NCBI GenBank assembly: GCA_021323695.1
Contig: JAJPKN010000020.1
Span: 62,001-126,000 of the forward strand
DNA length: 64,000 bases
Direction: 5' to 3'
From: Actinomycetota bacterium
GTDB taxonomy: Bacteria; Actinomycetota; Acidimicrobiia; Acidimicrobiales; Palsa-688
Part shown: positions 7,925-17,531 of the stretch, piece after piece
Layout: each line of letters starts with the position of its first letter
How positions within the stretch are numbered: the stretch's first letter is position 1
Notes under the pieces: model-generated
Told to the model about the DNA's origin: nothing
What the model saw: only the letters and a program-made list of their open reading frames with translations
Databases searched by the model: none
Translations under genes and position numbers: made by a program

Positions 7925-10573
7925 GTGACCACTGTGGCTGGTGTTAACCTTGAGGCTGCTGTGACTACCAAGACGGCTCGACCGGCCAAAGCCGCCCCTT
8001 CACCCCGGAGGGCGCCGTCACCTACGGGGGCCAAGAGGCCAGCTCGTCGTGGGCCACCGGCCGCGGCCCGGCACCGGCCCGAGGGGCCGCACTGGCTCCG
8101 GCGGCTGGGCTCGTTGGTGGAGGGCCAGTCGGACGACCTATGGGGGCTGGCGTTCTTGCTGCTCGGGCTGCTGGCCGCCCTCGGCACCTACTCGCAGCTG
8201 ATCGGGCCGGCTGGGCGTGAGCTGCGCAGCGGGGCTGCGGACCTGCTGGGCTACGGTCGCTGGGCGCTGCCCGTGGCCGTGGCCGGCCTGGGTGGCTACC
8301 TGGTACGGGGCCGTCCCGGCTCTGAACCGGGACGGGTGGCCCTGGGGTTGGCCATGGCCTTGGCCTCCTTGGCTGGCTTGCTCCAGGTGCTGGTCGGCCG
8401 GGGTACGGTCCACCAGCCCCTGGGCACCATGGCCAAGGCCGGCGGCCTGGTCGGTGTGGGCGTCGGCATACCCCTGCGGGCCGGCTTGGGGGGATGGGGC
8501 GCGGGCCTTGTCTGCGGCGCCGCATTGTTCGTGGCCGGCCTCATCGTGACGGCCACGCCGGTGCGGGCGGTGGCGGGCAGCTTGCGGGCCCTGGGCAGGG
8601 CAGCGAGCCGGGCCGCCAGTAGGGCCTGGGCGGCTGGGCGGCCAGCGGCCCGCGCTGACCAGGGGCCCGGCCCGGCCCGGTGGTCCCCTGGGGCCAACAG
8701 CCCGTCTGTGGCCCACGGCGGGGAGGAGGGCGGCGGTGGCCGGGCGGCGGTGGCCGGGCGGCCCGCCCTGGTCCTTGGCCTGGCCGGTGCTGGGCCCGGG
8801 ACGGTGGCCTTCGACCGGGCCGCGGGTGGGCCCGAGGCCGCCACCGGGGGCCGCTCGAGCGGGGTTGCCCGGGCCGAGGGTGCCGAGGCCGGGGATGTCG
8901 AGCCCGAGGGCATGGAAGCTGCCCCCCCGGCTGGGGCTGTTCACGGCCCGGCCGGCCAACCGGGGCCCGGCTGGCCGGTGCGGGGGACGGGCGGGGTGGG
9001 GGAGGCGGCCAAGCCCGAACAGCTGGCCATCGACCTGCGGCTCGGGGAGCCACCGCCGGCCCCATGGAGGCTGCCCCCGCTGGCGCTTTTGAAACGGGCC
9101 CGGCAGGCGGAGGTGGACCGGCGCCAGGTGGAGCTGCTGGGCGGGACGCTGCAGGAGGCGCTGGCGGCCCACGGCGTCGAGACCCATGTGACCGGGGCGA
9201 CCGTCGGGCCGAGCGTCACCCGTTACGAACTGGAGCTGGCCCCCGGGGTGAAGGTGGCCAAGGTCACGGCCCTGCAGCGCGACATCGCCTATGCCATGGC
9301 CGCGGCCGACGTCCGCATCCTGGCCCCCATACCGGGACGGTCGGCCATTGGGGTGGAAGTGCCCAACCGCCAGCGCCAAACGGTGGCACTGGGTGACCTA
9401 CTGGCTTCCCCGGAGGCGGGCACGGCGCGCCACCCCTTGGAGGTGGCGGTCGGGAGGGACATCCAGGGACGGCCGGTCCTGGTGAACCTGGCCGAGATGC
9501 CCCACCTCTTGATCGCGGGGGCTACGGGCTCGGGCAAGAGCTCGTGCATCAACTCGATGCTGGTGTCGGTGCTGGCGCGCGCCACCCCAGACCAGGTGCG
9601 CCTCATCCTGGTGGACCCCAAGCGGGTCGAGCTGGGCCACTACCAGGGCCTGCCCCACCTGCTGACCGGGGTGGTGACCAACCCCAAGCGGGCGGCCAAC
9701 GCCCTGCGGTGGGCGGTCGAGGAGATGGAGCACCGTTACGACCTGCTGGCCGAGGTCGGCATGCGGGACATCACCGGCTACAACGCCGCCTACGACCGGG
9801 GTGAGCTGGTGGCCGAGCCGGCCAGCAGCACCGAGTACAAGCGCCTGCCTTTCATATTGGTCGTCGTGGACGAGCTCAACGACCTCATGATGGTCTCGGC
9901 CCGGGATGTCGAGGACTCCATCTGCCGCATCGCTCAGATGGCGCGCGCCGTGGGCATACACCTTGTGATCGCCACCCAGCGGCCCTCGGTGGACGTCATC
10001 ACCGGCCTCATCAAGGCCAACATCCCCTCGCGCCTGGCCTTTGCCGTGTCCTCGCTGGCCGACAGCCGGGTGGTGCTGGACCAGCCGGGAGCGGAGCGGC
10101 TGATCGGCAAGGGGGACATGTTGCTGCTCACTGCCTCGTCGAGCGTGCCCCGGCGGGTCCAGGGAGCCTGGGTGGACGAGGAGGACGTCCGTAAGGTGGT
10201 GGCCTACTGGCGGCGCCAAGCTGCCCCGGACTACCTCGAGGGCCTGGAGGGGACGGACGGGCCGGCGGGCGCGCTGGCCGACGACGGCGGCGAGGAGGAC
10301 GACAAGCTGCTGCAGGAAGCACTGGAGCTGGTCGTGCGCAGCCAGCTCGGGAGCACCTCCATGTTGCAGAGGAAGCTGAAGGTCGGCTTCGCCCGGGCGG
10401 GGCGGCTGATGGACCTGCTGGAGCAGCGCGGGGTGGTGGGGCCGTCGGAGGGCTCCAAGGCTCGGGCCGTGCTCATGAGCGTCGAGGAGCTGGACGGCCT
10501 CGGGAGGGGCCCTCGCTCCGGCCCACCCCGGGGCTCGGAGAGCCTCGGGGGCCTCGGGCCGGCCGGCGGGTAG
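7925..10573 (+). CDS. ftsK: DNA translocase FtsK/SpoIIIE
   Basis: The 882-residue membrane-anchored motor moves chromosomal DNA through the division septum. Four hydrophobic segments lie between about residues 75 and 215, followed by a Gly/Ala/Pro linker to about 370, then the RecA-like motor with Walker A GATGSGKSS near residue 531, Walker B FILVVVDELNDL, and IATQRPSVDVITG. The C-terminal winged-helix gamma domain (from about 790) would read polar KOPS-like DNA. The start may be GTG 7925 or GTG 7961. Its stop overlaps the thrB start. Confidence 0.95.
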   Translation: MTTVAGVNLEAAVTTKTARPAKAAPSPRRAPSPTGAKRPARRGPPAAARHRPEGPHWLRRLGSLVEGQSDDLWGLAFLLLGLLAALGTYSQLIGPAGRELRSGAADLLGYGRWALPVAVAGLGGYLVRGRPGSEPGRVALGLAMALASLAGLLQVLVGRGTVHQPLGTMAKAGGLVGVGVGIPLRAGLGGWGAGLVCGAALFVAGLIVTATPVRAVAGSLRALGRAASRAASRAWAAGRPAARADQGPGPARWSPGANSPSVAHGGEEGGGGRAAVAGRPALVLGLAGAGPGTVAFDRAAGGPEAATGGRSSGVARAEGAEAGDVEPEGMEAAPPAGAVHGPAGQPGPGWPVRGTGGVGEAAKPEQLAIDLRLGEPPPAPWRLPPLALLKRARQAEVDRRQVELLGGTLQEALAAHGVETHVTGATVGPSVTRYELELAPGVKVAKVTALQRDIAYAMAAADVRILAPIPGRSAIGVEVPNRQRQTVALGDLLASPEAGTARHPLEVAVGRDIQGRPVLVNLAEMPHLLIAGATGSGKSSCINSMLVSVLARATPDQVRLILVDPKRVELGHYQGLPHLLTGVVTNPKRAANALRWAVEEMEHRYDLLAEVGMRDITGYNAAYDRGELVAEPASSTEYKRLPFILVVVDELNDLMMVSARDVEDSICRIAQMARAVGIHLVIATQRPSVDVITGLIKANIPSRLAFAVSSLADSRVVLDQPGAERLIGKGDMLLLTASSSVPRRVQGAWVDEEDVRKVVAYWRRQAAPDYLEGLEGTDGPAGALADDGGEEDDKLLQEALELVVRSQLGSTSMLQRKLKVGFARAGRLMDLLEQRGVVGPSEGSKARAVLMSVEELDGLGRGPRSGPPRGSESLGGLGPAGG

Positions 10574-11454
10574 TGCCCGACTGGGGCCCGGGGCGGGCCC
10601 GGGTGGCCCGGGCGCCGGCGTCGGCGGCCAACCTTGGCCCTGGCTTCGACACCCTGGCTGTCGCCCTGGGCCTGTACGTCGAGGTGGAGGTGTCCTACCG
10701 CCCCGAGGGCCTCCTCGTGGTGGCCGAGGGGGAGGGCGCAGAGCTCGGCTCCGGCCCCTCCCACCTGGCGGCTCGGGTTAGCACGTCTGTGGCTGGCCAC
10801 GACCGGCTGGCCATAACCGTTCGCTCCGAGATCCCGGTGGCCCGCGGCCTTGGCTCGTCGGCTGCCCTGGCGGTGGCCGCTGCCGCCGCGGCTGGTGCCG
10901 AGGACCCCTTCAGCGTGGCCGCCGGCTGGGACGGCCACCCTGACAACGCGGCCGCCTCGGCCTTGGGCGGCTTGGTGGCGGCAGCTCAGCTGGCACGAGG
11001 CCCGCTGGCTCGCCGGTTGCCCCTCGACCCTGAGCTGCGCTTCGTGGTGCTGGTGCCCGACCGGCCATTGGAGACCGCCTCGGCCCGGGCCGTCCTGGAC
11101 GAGGTCGTCCCCCGGGCCGACGCGGTGTTCAACCTGGGCCGGCTGGGCCTGTTGGTGGCCGGGCTGGCCGACCACCGGCTCTTGGTGGCCGAGGCCGGGG
11201 AGGACCGCCTCCACCAGGGCCAGAGGGCGGCACTTTTCCCCCAGGCGCCGGCCTTGCTGGCCGGCCTGCGCCAAGCGGGTGCCCTGGTCTCGTGCTGGTC
11301 CGGCGCCGGGCCCAGCCTCCTCGCCGTGTGCACCTCGGCCAGCGCCCCCGGCTTGCTGGGCCGCGCCAGCGCCCTCATGGCCGGCCACGGGGTAAAGGGC
11401 AGGGCCATGGTCCTGGAGGCAGACACTGCCGGCGTCCAGGCAAGGGACCTCTGA
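10573..11454 (+). CDS. thrB: Homoserine kinase (GHMP family)
   Basis: Phosphorylates homoserine in threonine synthesis. The N-terminal RAPASAANLGPGFDTLAVAL is the ThrB signature, and GLGSSAALAVAAAAAAG near residue 93 is the GHMP phosphate-binding loop. The C-terminal GAGPSLLAV region is also present. Length (293) fits the family. GTG 10573 overlaps the last base of the ftsK stop, so the two are translationally coupled. No threonine synthase gene is next to it, which is unusual for thrB. Confidence 0.88.
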   Translation: MPDWGPGRARVARAPASAANLGPGFDTLAVALGLYVEVEVSYRPEGLLVVAEGEGAELGSGPSHLAARVSTSVAGHDRLAITVRSEIPVARGLGSSAALAVAAAAAAGAEDPFSVAAGWDGHPDNAAASALGGLVAAAQLARGPLARRLPLDPELRFVVLVPDRPLETASARAVLDEVVPRADAVFNLGRLGLLVAGLADHRLLVAEAGEDRLHQGQRAALFPQAPALLAGLRQAGALVSCWSGAGPSLLAVCTSASAPGLLGRASALMAGHGVKGRAMVLEADTAGVQARDL

Positions 11455-11579
11455 GCGGCCGGGCGCGCCCGGCGCCAGGGCACCGGCGGCTGGTGGCGGC
11501 TCGGCGGGCCCAGGGCTCAGCGTCCCCGGGCCCGGCCAGCCCCCCGCCGCGGCGAGGGCTGCCCGCTACGCTTGTTGAG

Positions 11580-12914
11580 GTGCCCCGGTACTGGCTCGAA
11601 ACCTTGGGTTGCCCGAAGAACGAGGTTGACTCGGACAAGCTGGCGGGCCTGTTGGAGTCCGAGGGTTACCAACCCTCGCGGCACCCCAGCCAAGCCGACC
11701 TTGTGGTCGTCAATACCTGTGCCTTCATCGAGGCCGCCCGGGAGGAGTCGGTGGCGGCCGTGCTCCAGCTGGCAGCAGCCAAGAAGGACGGTGCCCGCCT
11801 GGTGGTGACTGGGTGCATGGCCCAGCGTTACGGCCAGGAGCTGGCCCGGGCCTTGCCCGAGGTGGACCAGGTGGCTGGCTTTGGCGTGCCGGTCCACTTA
11901 GCCAGCCGGCCCGGGGCGGGGCGGGGCGGGGCGGTAGCTGGCCGTCTCGAGCGGCGACCGCCGGTCCCGTCCTTCGACCTGCTCAACTTGCCCCGGCCGC
12001 CGGCGCAGGCCCCTTGGGCTTACGTGAAGGTGGCAGAGGGCTGCGACCGCAAGTGCGGGTTCTGTGCCATACCCCTGTTCCGCGGCCCGCAGAGGTCCCG
12101 GTCCCTGCCCGACATCGTGGCCGAGGTCGAAGCCCTGGGCGTGCAGGAGGTGGTCCTGGTGGCCCAGGACCCCGTCTCGTGGGGCCGGGACGCAGCCCAC
12201 CCGGGCCGCGGCGGGGGGTTGGCGGAGCTGGTGAGGGCGGTCCGCGAGCGCGTCGAGCGGGTGAGGGCCCTGTACCTGTACCCCTCGGGCCTGACTGACG
12301 CCCTGGTAGGAGCCATCGCTGACAGCGGCTGCCCGTACTTCGACTTGTCCCTCCAGCACGCGTCTGGGCCCCTGTTGCGCCGGATGCGCCGGTTCGGGGA
12401 CCGCCACCGCTTCGCTCGCCTTGTGGCTGACATCCGCCGCCGCCACCCCGGTGCCGTCCTGCGTTCCTCGTTCGTGGTCGGCTACCCGGGCGAGAGCGAG
12501 GAGGACCACGACCAGCTGCTGGCCTTCCTGCAAGAAGCACAGCTCGACTGGGCCGGGTTCTTCGCCTTCTCCCCCGAGGAGGGCACTTATGCCGCCGGCC
12601 TGCCGGACCAGGTGCCGGCGGCTTTGGCCGCGGAACGGGCCAGCGAGTGCACTGAGCTCCAAGACGCCATAACCGCGGAGCGGCGCAGCGCGCTCGTCGG
12701 GACGACCTGCCGGGCGCTGGTCGACGCACCGGGCCGTGCCCGCAGCTACCGAGAAGCTCCGGACATCGACGGCGTGATCAAGGTGCCAAGCCGTCTCCCG
12801 CCTGGTTCCTGGGTGGACTTGCTCATAACCGGTGCTGATGGCCCCGACCTGGTTGCCCGCCCCCTGCCGGTGCCTGGCGCGCCGGTGGCCGCCCAGGTGG
12901 GCGCACGGGCATGA
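11580..12914 (+). CDS. rimO: Ribosomal protein S12 methylthiotransferase RimO
   Basis: Radical-SAM enzyme that methylthiolates an aspartate of S12. From GTG 11580 it has 444 residues, the family length. The N-terminal MTTase domain opens with YWLETLGCPKNEVDSDK, the RimO form of the first cluster-cysteine motif. The radical-SAM motif CDRKCGFC lies near residue 155 and a TRAM-like domain ends the protein. Longer in-frame reading upstream overlaps thrB and is low complexity. The stop overlaps pgsA as ATGA. Confidence 0.95.
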   Translation: MPRYWLETLGCPKNEVDSDKLAGLLESEGYQPSRHPSQADLVVVNTCAFIEAAREESVAAVLQLAAAKKDGARLVVTGCMAQRYGQELARALPEVDQVAGFGVPVHLASRPGAGRGGAVAGRLERRPPVPSFDLLNLPRPPAQAPWAYVKVAEGCDRKCGFCAIPLFRGPQRSRSLPDIVAEVEALGVQEVVLVAQDPVSWGRDAAHPGRGGGLAELVRAVRERVERVRALYLYPSGLTDALVGAIADSGCPYFDLSLQHASGPLLRRMRRFGDRHRFARLVADIRRRHPGAVLRSSFVVGYPGESEEDHDQLLAFLQEAQLDWAGFFAFSPEEGTYAAGLPDQVPAALAAERASECTELQDAITAERRSALVGTTCRALVDAPGRARSYREAPDIDGVIKVPSRLPPGSWVDLLITGADGPDLVARPLPVPGAPVAAQVGARA

Positions 12915-13543
12915 GCGAGCCGGCACTGCCCGCCGCGACCCTCGAGCAGCCCACCAGTCGTGCTGAGGGCGGGCCGCTGCCGCCCCGGGGCCAGCGCTGG
13001 CAACTGCGCACCGCTGCCAATGGGGTCACCGTGGCCCGCCTGGCCTGCACACCGGTCCTGGTGGTGCTGGTCCTCCGGGCTACCCCGTCGTGGGACGCCC
13101 TGGCCTTGTGGGCGGTGCTGGCGGGGACCGATGCCGCCGACGGTTGGCTAGCGCGGCGGAGGGGCGCAACCGCTTCGGGGGCTTTCTTGGACCCCTTGGC
13201 GGACAAGGTGCTGGTGCTGGGCGCCCTGGTCGCCATGGCCGCTCAAGGCACCGTGACGCTTCTGCCGGTGGTGCTGCTGGCTGGCCGCGAGCTGGCCATG
13301 ACCGGCTACCGGGTGGCGGTGGCCCGGCGGGGGGTGAGCGTCCCGGCACGCTTGGTGGCCAAGGCCAAGACCCTGGTCGAGTTCATAACCGTGGGCTTGG
13401 TGCTCCTGCCGGTCGCCTGGAGGGACCGCCCGCCCCTTTCCCATGCCGCCCTTTGGGCGGCTGTGGTACTGGCTTGGGCCAGCGGGGTGCAGTACCTGGT
13501 CGACAGCCGGGTCAGCCGGCGGGTGGTGGTGCCTGGTGGTTAG
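12911..13543 (+). CDS. pgsA: CDP-diacylglycerol--glycerol-3-phosphate 3-phosphatidyltransferase
   Basis: Membrane enzyme of phosphatidylglycerol-phosphate synthesis. It carries the CDP-alcohol phosphotransferase motif D-x2-DG-x2-AR-x8-G-x3-D-x3-D as DAADGWLARRRG then GAFLDPLADK (from about residue 73), plus four or five hydrophobic segments. The 210-residue length is normal. ATG 12911 overlaps the rimO stop by four bases and cinA follows with overlap. A related CDP-alcohol transferase of different head-group specificity is possible; the neighbours favour PgsA. Confidence 0.88.
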   Translation: MSEPALPAATLEQPTSRAEGGPLPPRGQRWQLRTAANGVTVARLACTPVLVVLVLRATPSWDALALWAVLAGTDAADGWLARRRGATASGAFLDPLADKVLVLGALVAMAAQGTVTLLPVVLLAGRELAMTGYRVAVARRGVSVPARLVAKAKTLVEFITVGLVLLPVAWRDRPPLSHAALWAAVVLAWASGVQYLVDSRVSRRVVVPGG

Positions 13544-14987
13544 CTCGCCCGTGGGTGGCGGCGAGGCGGGGGAGGGCCGCCCGGGCTACGGGGAGGGCTA
13601 CAGCTGCGAGGTCCTGGCTATCGGCACCGAGCTGCTGCTTGGCCAGGTCGTCGACACCAACTCGGCCTGGATCGGGGAACGGCTCGCAGCCGCGGGCATC
13701 TCGTGCTACTTCCAGGCCAAGGTGGGTGACAACCAGGCGAGGATCGTGGCCGCAATGAGGGCCGCCTTGTCCCGGGCAGACGCGGTGGTCTGCTGCGGAG
13801 GCCTCGGCCCGACCCCCGACGACATCACCCGGGAGGCGGTTGCCGAGGTGATGGGCGTGCCCCTGGAGCGGATCCCCGACCTGGAGGCGATGCTGGCAGG
13901 GCGCTTTGCCGGCAGGGAGGTGCCGGCCAGCAACTACCGCCAAGCCGATGTGCCCCGCGGCGCCACGCCCATATGGCCGACCACAGGCACCGCGCCGGGG
14001 CTCATCTGCCCCGTCGGCCCAAAGGTCATCTACGCGCTGCCCGGGGTCCCCGCCGAGATGAGGGAGATGCTAGAGCGCGCCGTCGTGCCCGACCTGAAGC
14101 GAAGGGCCCCTGACCAGGGCGTGATCTGCAGCCGGTACCTGCGCGTTTGGGGTGTCCCCGAGTCCAAGGTGGCCGAGTTGCTCGCGCCCCGCCTGGCCGC
14201 TTTGGAGGCAGTTGGCAACCCGACCATCGCGTTCTTGGCCAGTTCCACCGAAGGGGTGCGGGTGAGGGTCACGGCCCGGGCCGGGGGCACGCCTCCCACC
14301 CCCGCTGCCCCGGGGGCCCCTGGCCGGTCGCCCGCTGAGGCGCACCTGGCCCCTGCCGAGCGGGCCCGCCGGCTACTGGACGCCGAAGAGGCCAACTTGC
14401 GGGCGCTACTGGGGGAGGCGGTGGGAGGGGTCGACGACGAAGGCCTCGAAGTCAGCGTCGCCCGGTTGCTCCAAGACCGGGGGTTACGCCTGGCGGTGGC
14501 CGAGTCGCTCACCGGTGGTGGGGTAGCCGCACGCCTCACCAGGGTGGCCGGCGCCAGTTCGTGGTTCGTAGGCGGGGTGGTGGCGTACGCCGACCAGGCA
14601 AAGCGCGAGCTGCTGGGTGTCCGGTCGGAACGGGTGGTAAGCGAGCAGGCGGCCCGGGAGATGGCTGCCGGGGTTGCCCAGCTGCTGGGCGCGGACGTGG
14701 GCCTTTCCCTTACCGGGGTGGCGGGCCCGGCTGACCAGGAAGGCTGGCCCGTCGGCACGGTCTTCGTCGGCCTGTCCTACCCTGCCCCAGGCCAGGTTGC
14801 CGGCGCCCCCGCCCCTGCAGGCAGCCAAGCTACGGCCACCGTCCCGGCCAAGCCGCCCAGCACCGGCCGTACCACCAGCCGCGCCGTCCAGTTGTCGCTG
14901 CCGGGCGACCGCCAGCTCGTACGGGAACGAGCCGCCACCTCGGCGCTGGACTTGCTCAGGCGCCAGTTGTTGCAGGACCGGGCCTGA
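13536..14987 (+). CDS. cinA: CinA family protein (nicotinamide-nucleotide amidohydrolase)
   Basis: Two-domain protein: an N-terminal MoaB/MogA-like domain (EVLAIGTELLLGQVVDTNS, then GGLGPTPDDITREA) and a C-terminal PncC-type deamidase domain from about residue 306 (LAVAESLTGGGVAARL, then VVAYADQAKRELLGV). It probably recycles nicotinamide mononucleotide. Insertions rich in Pro/Ala near residues 250-290 and 430-455 are not typical of E. coli homologues. The start is unclear: GTG 13536 overlaps pgsA by eight bases, and GTG 13551 also fits. Confidence 0.9.
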   Translation: MVSSPVGGGEAGEGRPGYGEGYSCEVLAIGTELLLGQVVDTNSAWIGERLAAAGISCYFQAKVGDNQARIVAAMRAALSRADAVVCCGGLGPTPDDITREAVAEVMGVPLERIPDLEAMLAGRFAGREVPASNYRQADVPRGATPIWPTTGTAPGLICPVGPKVIYALPGVPAEMREMLERAVVPDLKRRAPDQGVICSRYLRVWGVPESKVAELLAPRLAALEAVGNPTIAFLASSTEGVRVRVTARAGGTPPTPAAPGAPGRSPAEAHLAPAERARRLLDAEEANLRALLGEAVGGVDDEGLEVSVARLLQDRGLRLAVAESLTGGGVAARLTRVAGASSWFVGGVVAYADQAKRELLGVRSERVVSEQAAREMAAGVAQLLGADVGLSLTGVAGPADQEGWPVGTVFVGLSYPAPGQVAGAPAPAGSQATATVPAKPPSTGRTTSRAVQLSLPGDRQLVRERAATSALDLLRRQLLQDRA

Positions 14988-15014
14988 GCCCGCGAGGCCC
15001 CCGCACACGCACGC

Positions 15015-15401
15015 TCAGCCGAACCAGTGCAGGGAGTGCACCTCGGAGATGCGGCCCTCTATGTTGTTGCGCCGAGCAGTGAGCTCCTCGCGCTCTTTGC
15101 GCAGCTTGTCGACGTGCTCGGTGCACTGCCAGCTGACCGGCATGTCGAGCACCGCTTCGGCTTGTTGCTGGGTGTACAAGAACGGCGCAGCTCGCAGTGC
15201 CTGCATGGCCGCGTGCCGGCTGGAGCAGAGCTGCAAGGTGCGGTTGAGCTGAGCCACGCGGCCCAGCGCGTCCAAGAGGCCGTCCAAGACCTGGATGCGC
15301 TCGTCCACTTTCACCAGCTCGTCAGCGAGGTTCGGCGACGTCAAGTCGACGACCGCTGGCCATGACGGCCCTGAGGCGGGGGACGCACCTAGACCTGCCA
15401 T
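15015..15401 (-). CDS. Stand-alone GyrA/ParC-like coiled-coil protein
   Basis: The 128-residue protein resembles one internal piece of type IIA topoisomerase A subunits: the segment after the active-site region where the helical coiled coil begins. The pattern is ERIQVLDGLLDALGRVAQ, then LYTQQQAEAVLDM, then EHVDKLRKEREELTARR; GyrA has ILEALxxALxNID, LTEQQAQAILD and a charged helix there. The catalytic-tyrosine domain and beta-pinwheel are absent. ATG 15401 has GGGAGG just upstream; GTG 15407 is an alternative. It lies downstream of recA on the same strand, where recX often sits. Function unknown; this could be a DNA- or gyrase-binding protein or a relic. Confidence 0.65.
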   Translation of the reverse strand: MAGLGASPASGPSWPAVVDLTSPNLADELVKVDERIQVLDGLLDALGRVAQLNRTLQLCSSRHAAMQALRAAPFLYTQQQAEAVLDMPVSWQCTEHVDKLRKEREELTARRNNIEGRISEVHSLHWFG

Positions 15402-15547
15402 ACCCACCTCCCGTGAAGCGGCCGAGGCAGCCCCCTCGGCCCTGTGTACCTAAGCGGTCAGGTGATGCAACCAGTATCGCGCCTGGCCCCCGGGAACGCT
15501 ATAGCCAAGTTCCCGGCCTTTTGCCGGCTGAACTGGTGCAGGTCACA

Positions 15548-15625
15548 GCCGGCCGAGGAGGGCCGGCCGAGGAGGGCCGGCGGGGGGGGTTGCGGGCTGG
15601 CTGGGGGGGTTGCCGGCCAAGGAGG
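15548..15625. repeat. Tandem 14-bp GC-rich repeats beside the recA stop
   Basis: The unit GCCGGCCGAGGAGG occurs perfectly at 15548-15561 and 15562-15575, with a degenerate copy GCCGGCCAAGGAGG at 15612-15625, three bases from the recA stop. The GGCCGGCC core is self-complementary, so copies could fold into hairpins in a recA transcript. No T-tract follows, so intrinsic termination is uncertain. The rest of 15402-15627 shows no gene. Confidence 0.7.
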
Positions 15626-15627
15626 GT

Positions 15628-16689
15628 TCAGTCGCCCAGCAAGATGGGGCTGGCCTCATCGTCGATGTCGATGTCGGTTGCCGCGGGCGCCGACTGGGCA
15701 CCATTGGCAACCAGGCCAGCCTTCTGGCGAACTTTCTCCGAAACCTCGATCATCAGTTCAAGGTTCTCTGCCAGGAAAGCCTTGGCATTTTCGCGGCCTT
15801 GGCCGACCTGCTCGCCTTCGTAGGTGTACCACGCGCCAGACTTGCGTATTATGCCCAGGTCGGTAGCCACGTCCAGCAGCGAACCTTCCCGGCTGATGCC
15901 CTTGGCGAACATGATGTCGAACTCGCACTGCTTGAACGGGGGCGCGATCTTGTTCTTTACGACCTTGACCCGCGTTCGGTTGCCGATCACCTCGGCACCG
16001 TCTTTTATTGACTCCACGCGACGTATGTCCAGGCGGACTGAAGAATAGAACTTGAGCGCCCGGCCCCCGGGCGTCACCTCCGGTGAACCGAACATCACCC
16101 CGACTTTTTCTCGGAGCTGGTTGATGAATATAGCGATCGTCTTGGACTTGCTCAGGGTGGCCGTCAGCTTGCGCAGGGCCTGCGACATGAGCCTGGCCTG
16201 GAGGCCGACGTGGGCGTCCCCCATCTCGCCTTCGATCTCAGCCCTGGGGGTAAGGGCTGCCACTGAGTCGATGACGATCACGTCGAGCGCTCCTGAGCGG
16301 ATGAGCATGTCGGTGATCTCGAGGGCCTGCTCCCCGGTGTCAGGCTGGGAGATGAGCAAGTCGTCGATGTTGACGCCAATGGCCTTGGCGTAACTGGGGT
16401 CCATCGCGTGCTCGGCGTCGATGTAGGCGCATATGCCTCCATTGCGCTGGGCTTCGGCCACCACGTGCATGGCCAGGGTCGACTTGCCCGATGACTCGGG
16501 GCCGAACAGCTCGACTATGCGGCCGCGTGGGAGGCCCCCGATGCCCAGGGCCAGGTCCAAGGAGAGCGCGCCAGTCGAGATCGCTTCGACCTGCATGTGG
16601 GTGTTCTCGCCCATCCGCATGATGGCGCCCTTGCCGAACTGCTTTTCGATCTGGCTTAAAGCCATCTCCAGTGCTTTGTCACGTTCCAC
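15628..16689 (-). CDS. recA: Recombinase RecA
   Basis: The 353-residue protein is complete: [20 protein letters not shown] start, Walker [10 protein letters not shown] (63-71), the [19 protein letters not shown] block, the L2 region with [15 protein letters not shown], and an acidic C-terminus. It forms the nucleoprotein filament for strand exchange and stimulates LexA self-cleavage. No intein is present. A consensus LexA box lies 172-185 bases upstream. recX is not found immediately downstream. Confidence 0.98.
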   Translation of the reverse strand: MERDKALEMALSQIEKQFGKGAIMRMGENTHMQVEAISTGALSLDLALGIGGLPRGRIVELFGPESSGKSTLAMHVVAEAQRNGGICAYIDAEHAMDPSYAKAIGVNIDDLLISQPDTGEQALEITDMLIRSGALDVIVIDSVAALTPRAEIEGEMGDAHVGLQARLMSQALRKLTATLSKSKTIAIFINQLREKVGVMFGSPEVTPGGRALKFYSSVRLDIRRVESIKDGAEVIGNRTRVKVVKNKIAPPFKQCEFDIMFAKGISREGSLLDVATDLGIIRKSGAWYTYEGEQVGQGRENAKAFLAENLELMIEVSEKVRQKAGLVANGAQSAPAATDIDIDDEASPILLGD

Positions 16690-16860
16690 CGAGACCGTCC
16701 TCTCGCTTGTGTCGTGGTCCTATGAGGTACTGGGGGCAACCTAGGACGAGGGTGTGACCGTTGCTCCTTCAGCTACGGCCTGCCGTGCCTGGCCTGCCTT
16801 TGCGCACCGGTCTTGCCTGGCCTGTCTTGCATGCCTGTAACTTCGCCTCCAGGCTAGCAC

Positions 16861-16874
16861 CAAACACGCGTTCG
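16861..16874. promoter_or_regulatory. LexA (SOS) box upstream of recA
   Basis: On the minus strand the site reads CGAACGCGTGTTTG, matching the actinobacterial/Gram-positive LexA consensus CGAACRNRYGTTYG at every defined position. It sits 172 bases upstream of the recA start inside the 296-base spacer before the ThpR gene, so it should control recA. The downstream leader (16690-16860) shows no gene. Confidence 0.9.
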
Positions 16875-16985
16875 GTGTGGGATTTTGTTGTCCGGCCCGG
16901 GGCAGGGCCGACAGGTTGAGGCCGGGGGTGGGCTAGGGACCGATGAGGCGGTGCACGCCCGGCCTGGGTGGGCCAGGGTACGGGC

Positions 16986-17531
16986 TCAGGAGCTGGGGCG
17001 CTGGCTGAGGTCTCGGGCTAGCGGGAAGCTGTCCACCACGCGGTAACGGGCGCCCTCAGGGTGGAGCTGGCTCTGGACGAGCGTGAGGCTGGTGACCGGC
17101 CAGGTCATGGCCAGGGGGGCCAGCAGCTGGGGAGCGCGCCGCAAGTCCACGCCGGTGCGGGCGCGAGCGAGGGTCAGGTGCCCTAGGAACTTCCTTGCCG
17201 GAGGGGCTTGCCCCAGGCGAGCGGTAGCCCGTTCAGTGGCGCGGGCGGCCAGGGCAAGGCCCTCCACCGGCCACACCACGAGGCCAGGGCCGAGGAAGCG
17301 AGCCCAGGGCCCACCCTGGGCCGTGAGCGGGCCAGCCAAGCCCGCCGCCACCCGCCGGAGGGCCTGGGTGGCGACCTCCAGTTCTCGTTCCGCGAGCTCA
17401 CCGAAGAACCGCAAAGTGACGTGCCATTGGCCGGGCTGCGACCAGCGCAACCCCTCCATGGCCGGCCTGGGCAACTTGGCCAGTTCGTCGGCCACCTCGG
17501 GGGTAGGCCACACGGCGACGAAGCAGCGCAC
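16986..17531 (-). CDS. thpR: RNA 2',3'-cyclic phosphodiesterase (2'-5' RNA ligase family, ThpR-like)
   Basis: From GTG 17531 the protein has 181 residues, the ThpR length. It has both HxT motifs of the 2H phosphoesterase fold: HVTLRFFGE (H37) and GHLTLARAR (H118). It starts VRCFVAVWPTPEV, matching the family N-terminus. Known members hydrolyse 2',3'-cyclic phosphates on RNA or join 2'-5' ends in vitro; the cellular role is unclear. Longer in-frame starts upstream add only low-complexity Pro/Ala sequence. No clear ribosome site supports the chosen start. Confidence 0.8.
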   Translation of the reverse strand: MRCFVAVWPTPEVADELAKLPRPAMEGLRWSQPGQWHVTLRFFGELAERELEVATQALRRVAAGLAGPLTAQGGPWARFLGPGLVVWPVEGLALAARATERATARLGQAPPARKFLGHLTLARARTGVDLRRAPQLLAPLAMTWPVTSLTLVQSQLHPEGARYRVVDSFPLARDLSQRPSS

